A stretch of 30,586 bases of DNA, taken from positions 1-30,586 of IMG/VR virus record IMGVR_UViG_3300007345_000160. One strand, written 5' to 3'. This DNA is from a virus. The notes under the pieces were generated by a model, which searched no databases, was not told the origin of the DNA, and was given only the letters and a program-made list of their open reading frames with translations. Positions 8,367-18,700 of the stretch are shown here, one piece after another. Each line of letters begins with the position of its first letter. The stretch's first letter is position 1. The position numbers and the translations under genes are program-made.

Positions 8367-11300
8367 ATGCCAGAAATTAAAAGAACGTTCAACGTTGGTA
8401 AAATGAACCGCGATTTGGACGACAGACTAGTGCCTCCTGGAGAATACCGGGAAGGTTTTAATATTACTGTTGGGCAATCTGAAAGTTCGGATGTTGGTTC
8501 TATTGAAAACTTATTGGGTAATGAAGCTGTTTCTCAAAGCAATTTAGCTAATGGTAAATGTATTGGATACATAAGCGATACAGGTACAGAAAAAATATAT
8601 TTTTTTGTAACAAGTAATTCTTCTTATAATGAAACAAATACTGGGCAGCATGGTTTATTTGAATATGATCAAAAAACAAAGCAAACTACTGCGTTAGTTG
8701 TTTCAGCCCAACTTAATCTACATCAAAGCTATCCAATAACAGGAATAAACATTGTAGATGATCTATTATTTTGGACAGATAATAGAAATTATCCTAGAAA
8801 AATAAATGTAGTAACCGCTAGAAACAACACATCTTATTATACAGCAGCTAATGATATTGATAATTTAATATCAGTTGCAAAGTTTGCACCTTACGAGTCG
8901 CCAACTTTAGTGTCTGCAACAAGAGAATCTAATATATCTTCTACATTTATGGAAGATAAGCTAATTAGATTTTCTTATAGATGGCAATTTGATGATAATG
9001 AGTATAGCACATTAGCTCCATTTAGTCCTATAGTTTTTTCAAGACTAAATGAAACAGATTCTATAAGTACTTCATTATCTAATTTTGGCGAGATTGAAAC
9101 ATTCGTTAATGCAATTAATCAAGTTCAACTTCAAATACCAACACCTACGGGTTACGGAATAAAAAATGTTGAGCTAATATATAAAGAGTCTGGTTCAGGA
9201 ACGTTGTATGTTGTTGATGACCAAGATGTTACAACTGAGCCTTTTGTAAACTTTACATATTCGTCTACTGACCCGTTTCGAACATTGCCAGGCGATCAAC
9301 TTACAAGAGTTTATGATGCAGTGCCAATTAAAGCAAAGGCACAAGAGGTTGCTGGCGGAAGATTAGTATACGGTAATTTTTTACAAAACTACGATATTCC
9401 AGATATTTCTTTTACAATTACAAGAACAGGTGAAACTTCTGCTAGAAATAATATATTAGAAAACCAATCAGTTAAGTCAAGAAGAACTTATCAGGTGGGT
9501 ATTGTTTTAGCAGATAAATTTGGAAGACAATCGCCTGTTATATTATCAAGCTCTGGTACAGATACTGTTTTTATAGATCCAGGAAATGGAGATGCAGCAT
9601 CTACAACAGCGTTCAATGCTTTGCGTATTACTTTTACAGATACTACGCAAATACCATCTTGGGCATATTCATATAGAGTTGTTGTAAAACAAAGAGAACA
9701 AGAATATTATAACTGGATTTCTACAATAGATGCCGCTAACACTGTTAATCGTTTTGGTGATAGTATAAATAAAATACCTAGAGATCAAACGGCAACTATT
9801 CCGCCAAGTACATCTCCAACAATATCGCCTTGCGATATTTCTGTATATCCTAAATTTTTATCTGGAGGCAATGTGTACACAAAACCGTACGCTAATTTAA
9901 CTAAAGTGCAGTCTATTGCAAATCCATCAGGTGATGCATTAGTAACAACAATTGATAATTCTGGCGCTTCAGTAACTAGTGGGCTTTGTGTTTTTGAAAC
10001 TGAGCCAACATCTTCAGAGCTAGATATATTTTACGAAACTTCAACTGGTGGTTTAGTATCAGAAATACCAGCTACTACAACGGATATTTTGTTTTTTAAT
10101 TGTATACTGCTAACCTTCACATCAGGTAATCACATTGAAATAAATAGAATACGAGCTGGTTTTAACGAACCGTTTTTTGATATAGGTGTTCGAGCTTTTG
10201 TTGTACAAGAAAACTTTACACAAGAAAGAAGAAAAAACACATTAATACATTCTAGTGGGCTTTTAAACTCCAGAACAGGTATTAACTATATAAATCAATT
10301 CAATGAGTCTGAAGGAGGTTTAACAATATCATTAGATCCATTAGACGGTTCCGTACAAAAATTATTTGTTGACGATACTCAAGTTATAATATTTCAAGAA
10401 GACAAGGTTTCTAGGTCTCCTGTAAATAAAAACTTTATATATTCTGCAGAAGGTGGAGCGGTGCCTGTAACTAGTAATACACAATTTTTAGGTACAGTAG
10501 CTGCGTACGCTGGTGAGTTTGGAATATCACAAGATTCTCAATCTTTTGCTAGCTATGGTTTTGCAAAATATTTTACTGATAAAAATCGTGGCACTGTATT
10601 AAGGTTATCTCAAAATGGGATTACTGAAATAGCTAAGTTAGGAATGGGAGATTTTTTTAGAGACGCTTTAAAACAATCTACACAAATAATTGGTTCTTAT
10701 GATGAATACAATCGCTGCTATGAGTTAACTATTATTGGACAAGGATTTGATAGTAATGAAGATACAAATACTGAAACAGCCAGCGATGGATACTTAACGC
10801 TGTCTTTTGATGATAGATCTAATGGCTGGACTAGTTTTAAAGGATTTAAACAAGAGGGTGGTATTTCATTGAATAATTATTATTATACATTTAATGGTGG
10901 AACATTATGGGAACATCATACGGAAAATGTAACTCATAATAATTTTTATAATTCTGGAACCCAAAAATCTTATGTAGTTCCAATATTTAATGATGCTCCG
11001 TCTTTAATAAAACAGTATAATGCTTTGAGTTATGAAGGTGATGAAGGATGGGGAGTTGAATATATTCAAACAGATATAGGTAATTCAGGTGAAATTCCTC
11101 AAACGGCTACTTCTTTTTCTACAACGTTACAACTATCAGGTGCCGCAGATAATTCTGTTTTTAACGGTGCTAATACGGTAATTGCAAAAGAAAACGAAGG
11201 TATTTCTTGGGCAGTATTTGTTGAACCTTTAAATTCACAATTTGAATTTAATAGTGTTAGCGATATTGTTTTAACTCCAGCCGCAGGAAGTAATTTAACT

Positions 11301-12338
11301 GTAACAAACCCTCAGTCTATAACTGAAGGAAAATTAGTTTTCTTAGTTCAGCATACTGTAGGAAATTCAAATACTACTCAAACTTTAAATATATCTGGCA
11401 CTGGCGCTAGTTTAGCATTTACTGTAGCTTTATTAACAGTTAACACTATAGATACTGTTGCTTTTTCTGCAATAACTCCAGCATCTCAAATATTTAATAA
11501 TAGTGGAAGTAATAATGTTGTTTTTTCTACTGCAGCATTTACAAATTATTATATAGATCCTGCTAATATTACAGTTAATACCTCGGGAATGCCTGCAATA
11601 ACAAACCCAGGTACCCTTACTAATGCTAGAAACGGAGATAATGTTGTTTATACTCTTCCTGTAACTGTACCAACAGAAGCTACAGCGGGAACTATAACAA
11701 TAAATGGAACAGCAACGCTTAAACATACATTAACTTGGGAACAAGGTAACGTTGCATCACCGGGAGTTATAGCAACACCTAATGGTACAGCTGTAGGGAC
11801 GGCTTATTATAACTCACCTTTTGAGGCTGCTGCTTCAAGAACAGCAACTATTACGTACACATGCTTAGCTACTGAAATACTAACCACATCTAGTTATACA
11901 GATAGTGGGGCAGGCTACCCTGCAAACACTAGTATAAGTAGTGTATTAAGCAATAACGATGGTCAGCTTACAATAACTGTAGTTGTGCCAGAGCTAACGG
12001 GTGATACCACTGCTACACCTACAATTACCGTAACAGGGGCAGCTACTGCAACCTTAGGAACAACAACAACTCCTCAAGCAATTAATCAAGCAGGAGATAA
12101 CGTTGTAATATCAGGTACTTGGAATGTAAATGGTTCAGCAAGCCCTAGTGATAATTGGTTATTATTAAATGGAGTAAATGGTACAGCTGCGCTAACGCCT
12201 GGCAATTCTTTTACAATAGGAGCTACTGAGAACACGACGGGTTCAACAAGAACAGGAACAATTACGTTAGCAACAACTAACACAAGAGTTTCTGCTAATG
12301 TTCCTAATCAAGTAATAACTATTAATCAAGCGGGATAA
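8367..12338 (+). CDS. Tail nozzle/stabilisation-like protein with C-terminal BACON-like Ig repeats
   Basis: A 1323-residue structural protein. The N-terminus (MNRDLDDRLVPPGEYREGFN, residues 13-32) matches a pattern I know from neck/tail proteins of crAss-like and other Bacteroidota phages, related in role to P22 gp10 and T7 gp12. It is followed by beta-propeller-like strands such as LFWTDNRNYPRKINV. Residues about 915-1323 become Thr/Ser/Asn/Gly-rich and beta-only, apparently three to four sandwich modules. The last (about 1244-1323) has WLLLNGVNG, then ENTTGSTRTGTITL, then a closing ITINQAG, the layout of a BACON (carbohydrate-binding) domain. The module before it also ends in INQAG. The protein would form the tail tip, and the repeats could bind surface glycans. 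No cysteine-rich or enzymatic motif is visible. Confidence 0.75.
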   Translation: MPEIKRTFNVGKMNRDLDDRLVPPGEYREGFNITVGQSESSDVGSIENLLGNEAVSQSNLANGKCIGYISDTGTEKIYFFVTSNSSYNETNTGQHGLFEYDQKTKQTTALVVSAQLNLHQSYPITGINIVDDLLFWTDNRNYPRKINVVTARNNTSYYTAANDIDNLISVAKFAPYESPTLVSATRESNISSTFMEDKLIRFSYRWQFDDNEYSTLAPFSPIVFSRLNETDSISTSLSNFGEIETFVNAINQVQLQIPTPTGYGIKNVELIYKESGSGTLYVVDDQDVTTEPFVNFTYSSTDPFRTLPGDQLTRVYDAVPIKAKAQEVAGGRLVYGNFLQNYDIPDISFTITRTGETSARNNILENQSVKSRRTYQVGIVLADKFGRQSPVILSSSGTDTVFIDPGNGDAASTTAFNALRITFTDTTQIPSWAYSYRVVVKQREQEYYNWISTIDAANTVNRFGDSINKIPRDQTATIPPSTSPTISPCDISVYPKFLSGGNVYTKPYANLTKVQSIANPSGDALVTTIDNSGASVTSGLCVFETEPTSSELDIFYETSTGGLVSEIPATTTDILFFNCILLTFTSGNHIEINRIRAGFNEPFFDIGVRAFVVQENFTQERRKNTLIHSSGLLNSRTGINYINQFNESEGGLTISLDPLDGSVQKLFVDDTQVIIFQEDKVSRSPVNKNFIYSAEGGAVPVTSNTQFLGTVAAYAGEFGISQDSQSFASYGFAKYFTDKNRGTVLRLSQNGITEIAKLGMGDFFRDALKQSTQIIGSYDEYNRCYELTIIGQGFDSNEDTNTETASDGYLTLSFDDRSNGWTSFKGFKQEGGISLNNYYYTFNGGTLWEHHTENVTHNNFYNSGTQKSYVVPIFNDAPSLIKQYNALSYEGDEGWGVEYIQTDIGNSGEIPQTATSFSTTLQLSGAADNSVFNGANTVIAKENEGISWAVFVEPLNSQFEFNSVSDIVLTPAAGSNLTVTNPQSITEGKLVFLVQHTVGNSNTTQTLNISGTGASLAFTVALLTVNTIDTVAFSAITPASQIFNNSGSNNVVFSTAAFTNYYIDPANITVNTSGMPAITNPGTLTNARNGDNVVYTLPVTVPTEATAGTITINGTATLKHTLTWEQGNVASPGVIATPNGTAVGTAYYNSPFEAAASRTATITYTCLATEILTTSSYTDSGAGYPANTSISSVLSNNDGQLTITVVVPELTGDTTATPTITVTGAATATLGTTTTPQAINQAGDNVVISGTWNVNGSASPSDNWLLLNGVNGTAALTPGNSFTIGATENTTGSTRTGTITLATTNTRVSANVPNQVITINQAG

Positions 12339-12339
12339 C

Positions 12340-12579
12340 ATGGCAGATATAATAAAATTTCCTTTTGAAGAAAAAGAAGGCAAGTATTTTACGCCTATAG
12401 TTTCTGAACAAACTAAATATAAGGTTGAAAACGGAACTATAGTAGAAGATGGCAAAGAGTTAATATCAGGTATAAAAGGTGCGTTTGCTATTATAAAATT
12501 AGTATTGCCTATTGAAAATGCGGGCACAAAAAAAGAGCTGTTTGCGTTAAATTCAGAGGCGGTCAATTCATCGAATTAA
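12340..12579 (+). CDS. Small structural-module protein, unknown function
   Basis: A 79-residue protein starting two bases after the nozzle gene stop and ending five bases before the GNAT-like gene, so it clearly belongs to the operon. Composition is mixed, with beta-like strands (KYKVENGTIVEDGKELI and GAFAIIKLVLPIE) and no signal peptide or cysteine. It may be a small chaperone or minor virion component; nothing in the sequence decides this. Confidence 0.65.
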   Translation: MADIIKFPFEEKEGKYFTPIVSEQTKYKVENGTIVEDGKELISGIKGAFAIIKLVLPIENAGTKKELFALNSEAVNSSN

Positions 12580-12584
12580 ATTAT

Positions 12585-13025
12585 ATGAAATTACAAGTAA
12601 GAAAATTACAAGAATCCGATTGGGATTTAATACCAAGTTGGTGGGAAGCCTATGGTTCTGAAGGCTTCCCTCGCGACTTTTTACCCGGAGCATTTCAAAT
12701 GGGTGATGAACAAGAAAAAAAACGTGAAGGACTAGGCGGCTTTATGGTTTGCAAAGGAAACGATCCTATTGCGGCTATGTGGCTGTGGATGACAAATAGT
12801 AAGATGGCAATTCCAGCTGTTGTAGTGAGTGATAGATCTTATCGTGACACCGACAGAAGTGATGCATTGCAACTCTTAGTAGATTTTACAACTGATTTTG
12901 CTGAAGACTTAGGTTATAAATATGCTTTTGCATGGGCAAAGCCAGGTAGATTATTAGAAAAATATAAAAAGGCGGAGTATTATTGCGATGAAACTCCATC
13001 CTATGAATTAATACTAAAATACTAA
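12585..13025 (+). CDS. GNAT-like protein in the T7 gene 13 position
   Basis: A 146-residue protein with the outline of a GNAT acetyltransferase: MKLQVRKLQESDWDLIPSWW (first strand and helix), a central strand pair GGFMVCKGNDPIAAMWLWM, then VVVSDRSYRDTDRSDALQLL leading into a long helix, and a C-terminal YAFAWAKPGRLLEKYKKAEY with a last strand. The usual acetyl-CoA loop (Q/RxxGxG/A) is not evident, so it may be a non-catalytic relative. T7 gp13, an internal virion assembly protein, has a similar outline as I recall it, and the next genes follow the T7 14-15-16 order. It is therefore more likely a virion-assembly factor than a modifying enzyme. It overlaps the next gene by one base (TAATG). Confidence 0.65.
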   Translation: MKLQVRKLQESDWDLIPSWWEAYGSEGFPRDFLPGAFQMGDEQEKKREGLGGFMVCKGNDPIAAMWLWMTNSKMAIPAVVVSDRSYRDTDRSDALQLLVDFTTDFAEDLGYKYAFAWAKPGRLLEKYKKAEYYCDETPSYELILKY

Positions 13026-14203
13026 TGGGAGATATAGTAAAAGGTGTAGCATCACTTTTTGGAGGTAGAAAAAGAAGACAAGAACAGAAAAGAGCAACAA
13101 GAGCTGCTAATCAAGCTATTGCTAGTCAAGATGCTTTTGATTTTCAAAATGTTTATGGCGGAATAGAAGGTCCGACTGTAGAAAGTCAAGGATATGACCC
13201 TTCACAGGCTCAAGTTGGTCAATTAGGTCCCGCTGCTCAGGCTCAGCTAGCAACGTTAGCACCATCACAGGGCTATGAAGCACAAGGTTATACAGCACAA
13301 GGATATGATCCAAGAACAACTTCAGTAGAAGGTCTAGCTAGGGGAGCTGATACAGGATTAACCAACACAATGGCTAACTTGCAGGCTTCAACAGCTGCTG
13401 CAAATATGCAAGCGCAGGAAGCTGATCAGTCATTGGCAGCATCACAAGATTTAGCCGCACAAGCCGGTACAGGAGCAGGTGGTGCTACAGCATTAGCGGC
13501 AGCAGCAGCAAAATCAAAAGCTGGTGTTGCTGCTTCTATAGATCAGCAGGTTAAAAGAAATGAAATGCTTAGAGCTCAAGGTGAAAGTGAATTACAAAGA
13601 TCTCAATTAGCACAAGGAAATTTAGCCTCTCAATTTGATTTAGGTCAAAGTCAGTTTAATGTTGGGGCTCAAAACAGAGCAGCACAATTTGGAGCACAAG
13701 CTCAAAATCAAGCAGCGCAATTTGGGGCGCAGGCTCAAAACCAAGCAGCAAGATTTGGCGCTCAATCTGCTAATCAATTTTCATTAGCGCAATTTGGTGC
13801 TGAAAATCAAATGAATCAATTTAATGTTGGTGCACAAAATCGTTTTGCACAAACACAATTTGGTGCTGAAAATCAATTTGCATTAGCTAATACTCAAGCA
13901 CAAAATCAAGCTGCACAGTTTGGTGCTACCGCAGCTAATCAAGCTGCTGCTAGAAACGCTGATTATCAATTTAAAGCGGATCTTATGGACAGACAAGGAG
14001 AGGCTATGGCTCAGCAATTTGATTTTAAAAGATTACAAGATCAAACAGGTAGAGCAGTAGCTGATAAAAACAACGCTGATGCAGCCAGAGCTCAAGCAAA
14101 GTCTAATCTCATAGGGGGCATTGCAGGTGTTGCTAGCGCGGCACTGGCTCCTTTAGGGGGATTAGGAGGCGCTGTTGGAAAGTTATTTGGAAAAAAAGAT
14201 TAA
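13025..14203 (+). CDS. Internal virion/ejection protein, T7 gp14-like, with 11-residue repeats
   Basis: A 392-residue protein with MGDIVKGVASLFGGRKRRQE at the N-terminus and a Gly/Ala amphipathic tail (GLGGAVGKLFGKKD) at the C-terminus, as in podovirus proteins that insert into the cell envelope during DNA ejection. Residues 55-95 repeat an xQGYxx motif four times. Residues about 205-310 carry tandem 11-residue units of the type AQFGAQAQNQA, later varied to QFGAENQ and QFNVGAQN. The protein has no cysteine and is very rich in Ala and Gln. It lies immediately after the GNAT-like gene and before two more probable ejection proteins. Family membership is inferred from order and composition, not from sequence identity. 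Confidence 0.7.
   Translation: MGDIVKGVASLFGGRKRRQEQKRATRAANQAIASQDAFDFQNVYGGIEGPTVESQGYDPSQAQVGQLGPAAQAQLATLAPSQGYEAQGYTAQGYDPRTTSVEGLARGADTGLTNTMANLQASTAAANMQAQEADQSLAASQDLAAQAGTGAGGATALAAAAAKSKAGVAASIDQQVKRNEMLRAQGESELQRSQLAQGNLASQFDLGQSQFNVGAQNRAAQFGAQAQNQAAQFGAQAQNQAARFGAQSANQFSLAQFGAENQMNQFNVGAQNRFAQTQFGAENQFALANTQAQNQAAQFGATAANQAAARNADYQFKADLMDRQGEAMAQQFDFKRLQDQTGRAVADKNNADAARAQAKSNLIGGIAGVASAALAPLGGLGGAVGKLFGKKD
13666..13945 (+). repeat. Imperfect 33-base tandem repeats inside the gp14-like gene
   Basis: The DNA encoding the 11-residue units repeats with a 33-base period: CAATTTGGAGCACAAGCTCA near 13684, CAATTTGGGGCGCAGGCTCA near 13717 and a third copy near 13750 with AGATTTGGCGCTCAATCT. 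Later units drift further and are separated by spacers. The best-matching copies differ mostly at third codon positions. Confidence 0.8.
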
Positions 14204-14206
14204 AAT

Positions 14207-15724
14207 ATGTCAGAATATAATTACGATTTTTGGGCTAAAAAAAACGAATACGCAGCAGGCGGCGCTAAAGAGCAGCAAATGATTGGAAGTGCAATAGATA
14301 AATCTATTGCGGAAAGAAGATTATTAGCAGATAGAGCTGAGGCTAAAAGGAATAGACAGCTACAAAGAGATATACTAAATTATAATCAAGCCACTAAAAT
14401 GGCTGAAAATTTAGACACTCTTAATTTTATGCCCACCACCGGTGTTAAAGGCATGGACGAAGTGATGGTTGGACTAGGCCGTTCAATTGCAGATCAAGCA
14501 GCTTATTTGAATTCAGAGCTTGCTAGAACGCAAGATACTGCGTCGTATTCTGCTGCTATGGCTAGATTAAAAAGCGAAGTTACAGCCGCTAAAGGATTTG
14601 ATGGTAAAATTAAAGAACTTTTGGGTACTTATGAGCAGGCTGTTCAAAGCGGTAATCTATCTGATTTTACAGATGCAAACACTAGAGCTGTAATTGAAGA
14701 CCTAAGAAGCGGATCTCCTGAAGGTAGATTTGAAAATATTAACGGCGTTACTACTTGGGTTGGTAAAAATGCTTTAGGCGAAGATTATAAACTAGCTATG
14801 AGTCAAGTTGATCAATTGAAAAATCAATTGCAACAAAAAGATGATATTAATACATTAATTGACAAAGGGCTAAACGTACAGCAAACAGCAGATGGTCATA
14901 TATTAAGTTTTGATGAACCCGCATACGGAATAAACAACGAAAAAGGTTTATCCGCAGCTGATCTATCTAACAATATGCTTGTTGATTTAGTTAATTCTGC
15001 TGGAGCAGAAAATAAAGAGCGTAAAAGCGCAGCTATTCTTGTAGATCATTTTGGTTATGATAAAAAGGACGCTTTAAAATTGTTTTCACAAGTTATACCA
15101 GAAGATGAAAGAACAGCACAAGAAAAAGCTGACGGCATAGTTACGATAGGAGATCAACTTTTGCAAAGAGAATGGTTAAATAAAGCTAAAAATTTATACG
15201 GAATAAACCAAGCAGCTGTTCAAAAATACAAACAATCTGCAGAAGATCAATATCAACAACATTATAACGCAAAAGATATACAAAGACAGCTTAGAGCAGA
15301 TAGAGCGCAAACTAAAAATGCTTTAGCTAACGATAGAGATCCTAGGTTTTGGAATACTCCAATAAATAATGATTTGACTAATTTAAAAGGCTTGCCTCCA
15401 AAAGAAGCTTTAACTAAGTTTAATGGCTTAATGCAGAAATTTAAAGGAGATTTAGCTCTATTAGGGTTAAGCAATACTGAAATAAAACTTGGCGATGGCA
15501 CAGTTGTTCCTGCTGTTGAGTTTGAAGATGAAGAAGGCAATACAGTTAAACAAGAAGGATATTTAGCTGCAGGGCCGCCGGTGTCAATGGTTATTCAAAA
15601 CCCTAAAGTACCCGGAGCACCCGCTATTGAAATACCGTTTAACGCTTCACCTGAAGATATAAAAAGAGCTATATTCCAAGCTCAAGGATTACAATCACCA
15701 AATTCAAGAATAGGTTTACCATAA
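14207..15724 (+). CDS. Probable internal virion protein (T7 gp15 position)
   Basis: A 505-residue, largely helical and charged protein without cysteine, signal peptide or membrane segment. The N-terminal 70 residues are basic and helical (EAKRNRQLQRDILNYNQATK), and residues 195-215 look like a short coiled coil (SQVDQLKNQLQQKDD). The C-terminal 60 residues are Pro-rich (PPVSMVIQNPKVPGAPAIEI). It sits between the gp14-like gene and the giant 2336-residue gene, the position of T7 gp15, which helps build the ejected channel. I do not recognise the sequence itself, so the role rests on order and composition. Confidence 0.6.
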   Translation: MSEYNYDFWAKKNEYAAGGAKEQQMIGSAIDKSIAERRLLADRAEAKRNRQLQRDILNYNQATKMAENLDTLNFMPTTGVKGMDEVMVGLGRSIADQAAYLNSELARTQDTASYSAAMARLKSEVTAAKGFDGKIKELLGTYEQAVQSGNLSDFTDANTRAVIEDLRSGSPEGRFENINGVTTWVGKNALGEDYKLAMSQVDQLKNQLQQKDDINTLIDKGLNVQQTADGHILSFDEPAYGINNEKGLSAADLSNNMLVDLVNSAGAENKERKSAAILVDHFGYDKKDALKLFSQVIPEDERTAQEKADGIVTIGDQLLQREWLNKAKNLYGINQAAVQKYKQSAEDQYQQHYNAKDIQRQLRADRAQTKNALANDRDPRFWNTPINNDLTNLKGLPPKEALTKFNGLMQKFKGDLALLGLSNTEIKLGDGTVVPAVEFEDEEGNTVKQEGYLAAGPPVSMVIQNPKVPGAPAIEIPFNASPEDIKRAIFQAQGLQSPNSRIGLP

Positions 15725-15736
15725 TAAATATATAAT

Positions 15737-18700
15737 ATGTTTGAATATAACGGACAACAATTTACATTAGCAGAAGTTGAAGAAGCTGCTGCAAATAAAA
15801 AAATGTCACTTGATCAATATATAAATCAATTTGGTATTAAAAAAATTGATTCACAAATTGTGGAAAAGCCACAACCTGCTGCGGAGATAGCTGCACCTGC
15901 AGCAGGGCAAACTCCCGATACGGGATTGCAGTTGGAAAGTGGTTCTTCGGCTTCAGCAAATAATAACATACTACCTAGAGATCCCAATGAGGTTTTAGCT
16001 GCAATAAATGCCGTAGGTGTGGCACTTCCTTTATCAGATAATTTTAAAAAAGAATTTGTTAAAACAATTTATTCTGGGGTTCAAAGTTTTGATTATACTC
16101 AAGCAAAAAATAGAGCTCAAAAATTAAACGATGCTCAAGCCGCTATTGAAAAAATAAATACTCAGGACCAAAGAGTTAGAGCGCAAGCGGCTGAGGAAGG
16201 CTGGAGTGATAAACGATTAAATCAACAATTAAATTTATTTGTTGATGAAGGAGGTAGAAGCTTAGGTAAAAAAGAAGAAGCATTAAAATACTATAATAAT
16301 AAAATAAAAGAAGCTAAAACAGAATTCGTAAAAGAAATATCTGAAGGTAAAGAATATCAGCAAGTTATAAATGCAATGGGTGAGGGCGCTGAATTATTTG
16401 ATGAAGAAGGAAATTTAGATGTTCAGCTTTCAGATCTCAGCAAAGCCATGGGTAGTCAAGTACCTCAAGTTTTGCAGTCAATATTAACAGCCGGAGCCGG
16501 GACATATATTCAAGAGGCTGGAGGCATGACTGTTGAAGCTTTAGATGCTGCTGCTCAAAAAAAATATGGAGATAAGTTTTTTGAACTACCACAAGAAGAG
16601 CAAACTAATAAATTATTAGAGTTAGTTGAATCTAATGAAGTTGACTTTGATAAAATAGCACCTGCTGCTATGGGTATAGCTGGGTTAGATTTAGTCGGTA
16701 ATTTTTTTGTTTTAGGTAAAGGATTAAAAGTAGCCCCAAAAAGCGTTGCTAGAAATTTTGTTAAAGGAAGAACAAAAGCCGCTTTAAATAATGCTAAAAA
16801 AATTGCTACTGATTATAGAACATATCTTAATCCAGCAATGGCATTGGCTGGTGAATCAGGAACAGAAGCTTTACAAGAAGGCATAAATATGGCGGCTACA
16901 ACGGCTGCATTAGAAGATTTTTCAGAGGGGCCAATAGATACTTTTGATTCAGATAGAATAAGAGATGCTGCTGCTTTAGCTTTAATAACAACAGGCCCAA
17001 TATCAACAACAGCGGGAGGGGTCCGTAAAGGCTCTAAAGAATTATATAGAAAAATATCTGGTATTAGAGACGAAAATTCTGTAAGATCTATTACAAATAC
17101 AAGAAGAAAAAAATTAGAACAAGAATATACAGACGGTATTAAAGACGAACAACAAGTATCGGATGAATTAGATGCTTTAGATTTAGCAGAAGATGTTGCT
17201 TATAATAGAAGGTTTAGAAAATTTGAACCAGAAGCTAAAGAAGAAATGTTTGATCTTGAGCTTGAAAAGCTAAAATTGCAACAAAAAAACGAAGCACTTA
17301 GCCAATCATTAACACCGGATATAGGCAATATATTTGGACAAAATGAAAAACAAAAAAACGAAACTAGATTAAAAGAAATAGAAAATGAGCAGGGTAAAGT
17401 TGTTGCTAAACAGCAATATTTAGTAACTGATAAGCTTTTTGGGGCTTTTGTAAATAATAATAAAGAACTTTTTAACGGCTTTGAATATAAAAGCTTTAAT
17501 ACAAAAGAAGAATTTAAAGAATTTGCAAAAGAAAATAATATACCTTTAAAAGGCAATGTTGAAGGATTAGCTAATGGTGATAATTTTGGTATAGCCATTC
17601 CTGGTAAAAAAATTATTGTTACTGTAAAAGAAAACGTCAATGAGGGTATAAAAGACTTTATGCCTTTAAACCAAGTTTTAGCCGCTAATGTAGTTCACCA
17701 TGAAGGATTACACGCTTTGATGAGTACATTGTCAACTAAGCAATTAGTAGATTTAAAAGCAGAATTAGCTGCTTTGTCAAATGATGGTTCTACTGTTTCA
17801 AAATTAATAAACACAGCAACTGATTTATCAACGGACAGTAACGAAAGGGTGCAAACAGAAGAATTTTTTGCAAAATTATCTGATTTATTAAGAGGTGAAA
17901 ATTTAACAGAGCAAAATGTAACCGTAGATGATGCTAGCATTTTAGGTAAAATAGGAACTATAATTTCTAAAGTTTTAAATTCTAAAGCGCCTTCTTCTAT
18001 AAACTTTGAAAATTTAGAAAATGGTTCTCAAGTTATAGAATTTATTAAAAGATATAATTCTTTTAATGGTAAACCTTCTTTAGAATTAAAATTACCTACT
18101 ATAGGAAGTAAAGGACAACAAACTCCTGAAAAAGAAAATCAACAAGAATTTGAAAGCGCAGCTTCTGCAAATTTATCTGAAATATATAATAAATATAATC
18201 AAGATAAAAACACAATGATCCAGCAGAGTTTATTAAAAACTCCTCAAGGTCAAGAAACATTTGATTTTTCAAAATCAGAATTTGGGCAGTCTATTGGTGG
18301 GTTAGTTGAAGCTATAACAAAAAGATTATATGACCCTGTTTTAGATGATTTAAAAAAAGGTATAACAAGAGATAGGTTTAAAAATGATTTAATATCTGAA
18401 GCTGCTACTATTATTTCTAATGAGTTTAATCCAGATTTACAAGAAATTGGTAAATTTACAACTAATAGATTAAATCTTAGGGCAAATAGATTAGCTGAAA
18501 ATACATTTGAGCAAACTATAACTCAAGATGTAACAGAAGCTAAATCTGTTGTTTCTGATGAGCGTGCTCCTGAAGATATAAAAATAAAACAACCTATATC
18601 TAAATCGCTTAAACTAGATAAAGCTATTTCTAGTGATAAAATTAAAAAGCTTTCTGAATTATCTATTATAAAAGCAACAAATGCTCTTAAAGGTAAAAAT

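Noticed and set aside
11433-12566. Minus-strand frames opposite the BACON-like repeats and the 79-residue gene
   Set aside because: They are antisense to repetitive Thr/Asn codons and lack any leader or coupling to neighbours.
17200-17940. Minus-strand frames of 146 and 81 residues opposite the giant gene
   Set aside because: Ser/Phe/Leu-rich antisense readings of a real gene that has a metallopeptidase motif in the same place; there is no gene-like context.
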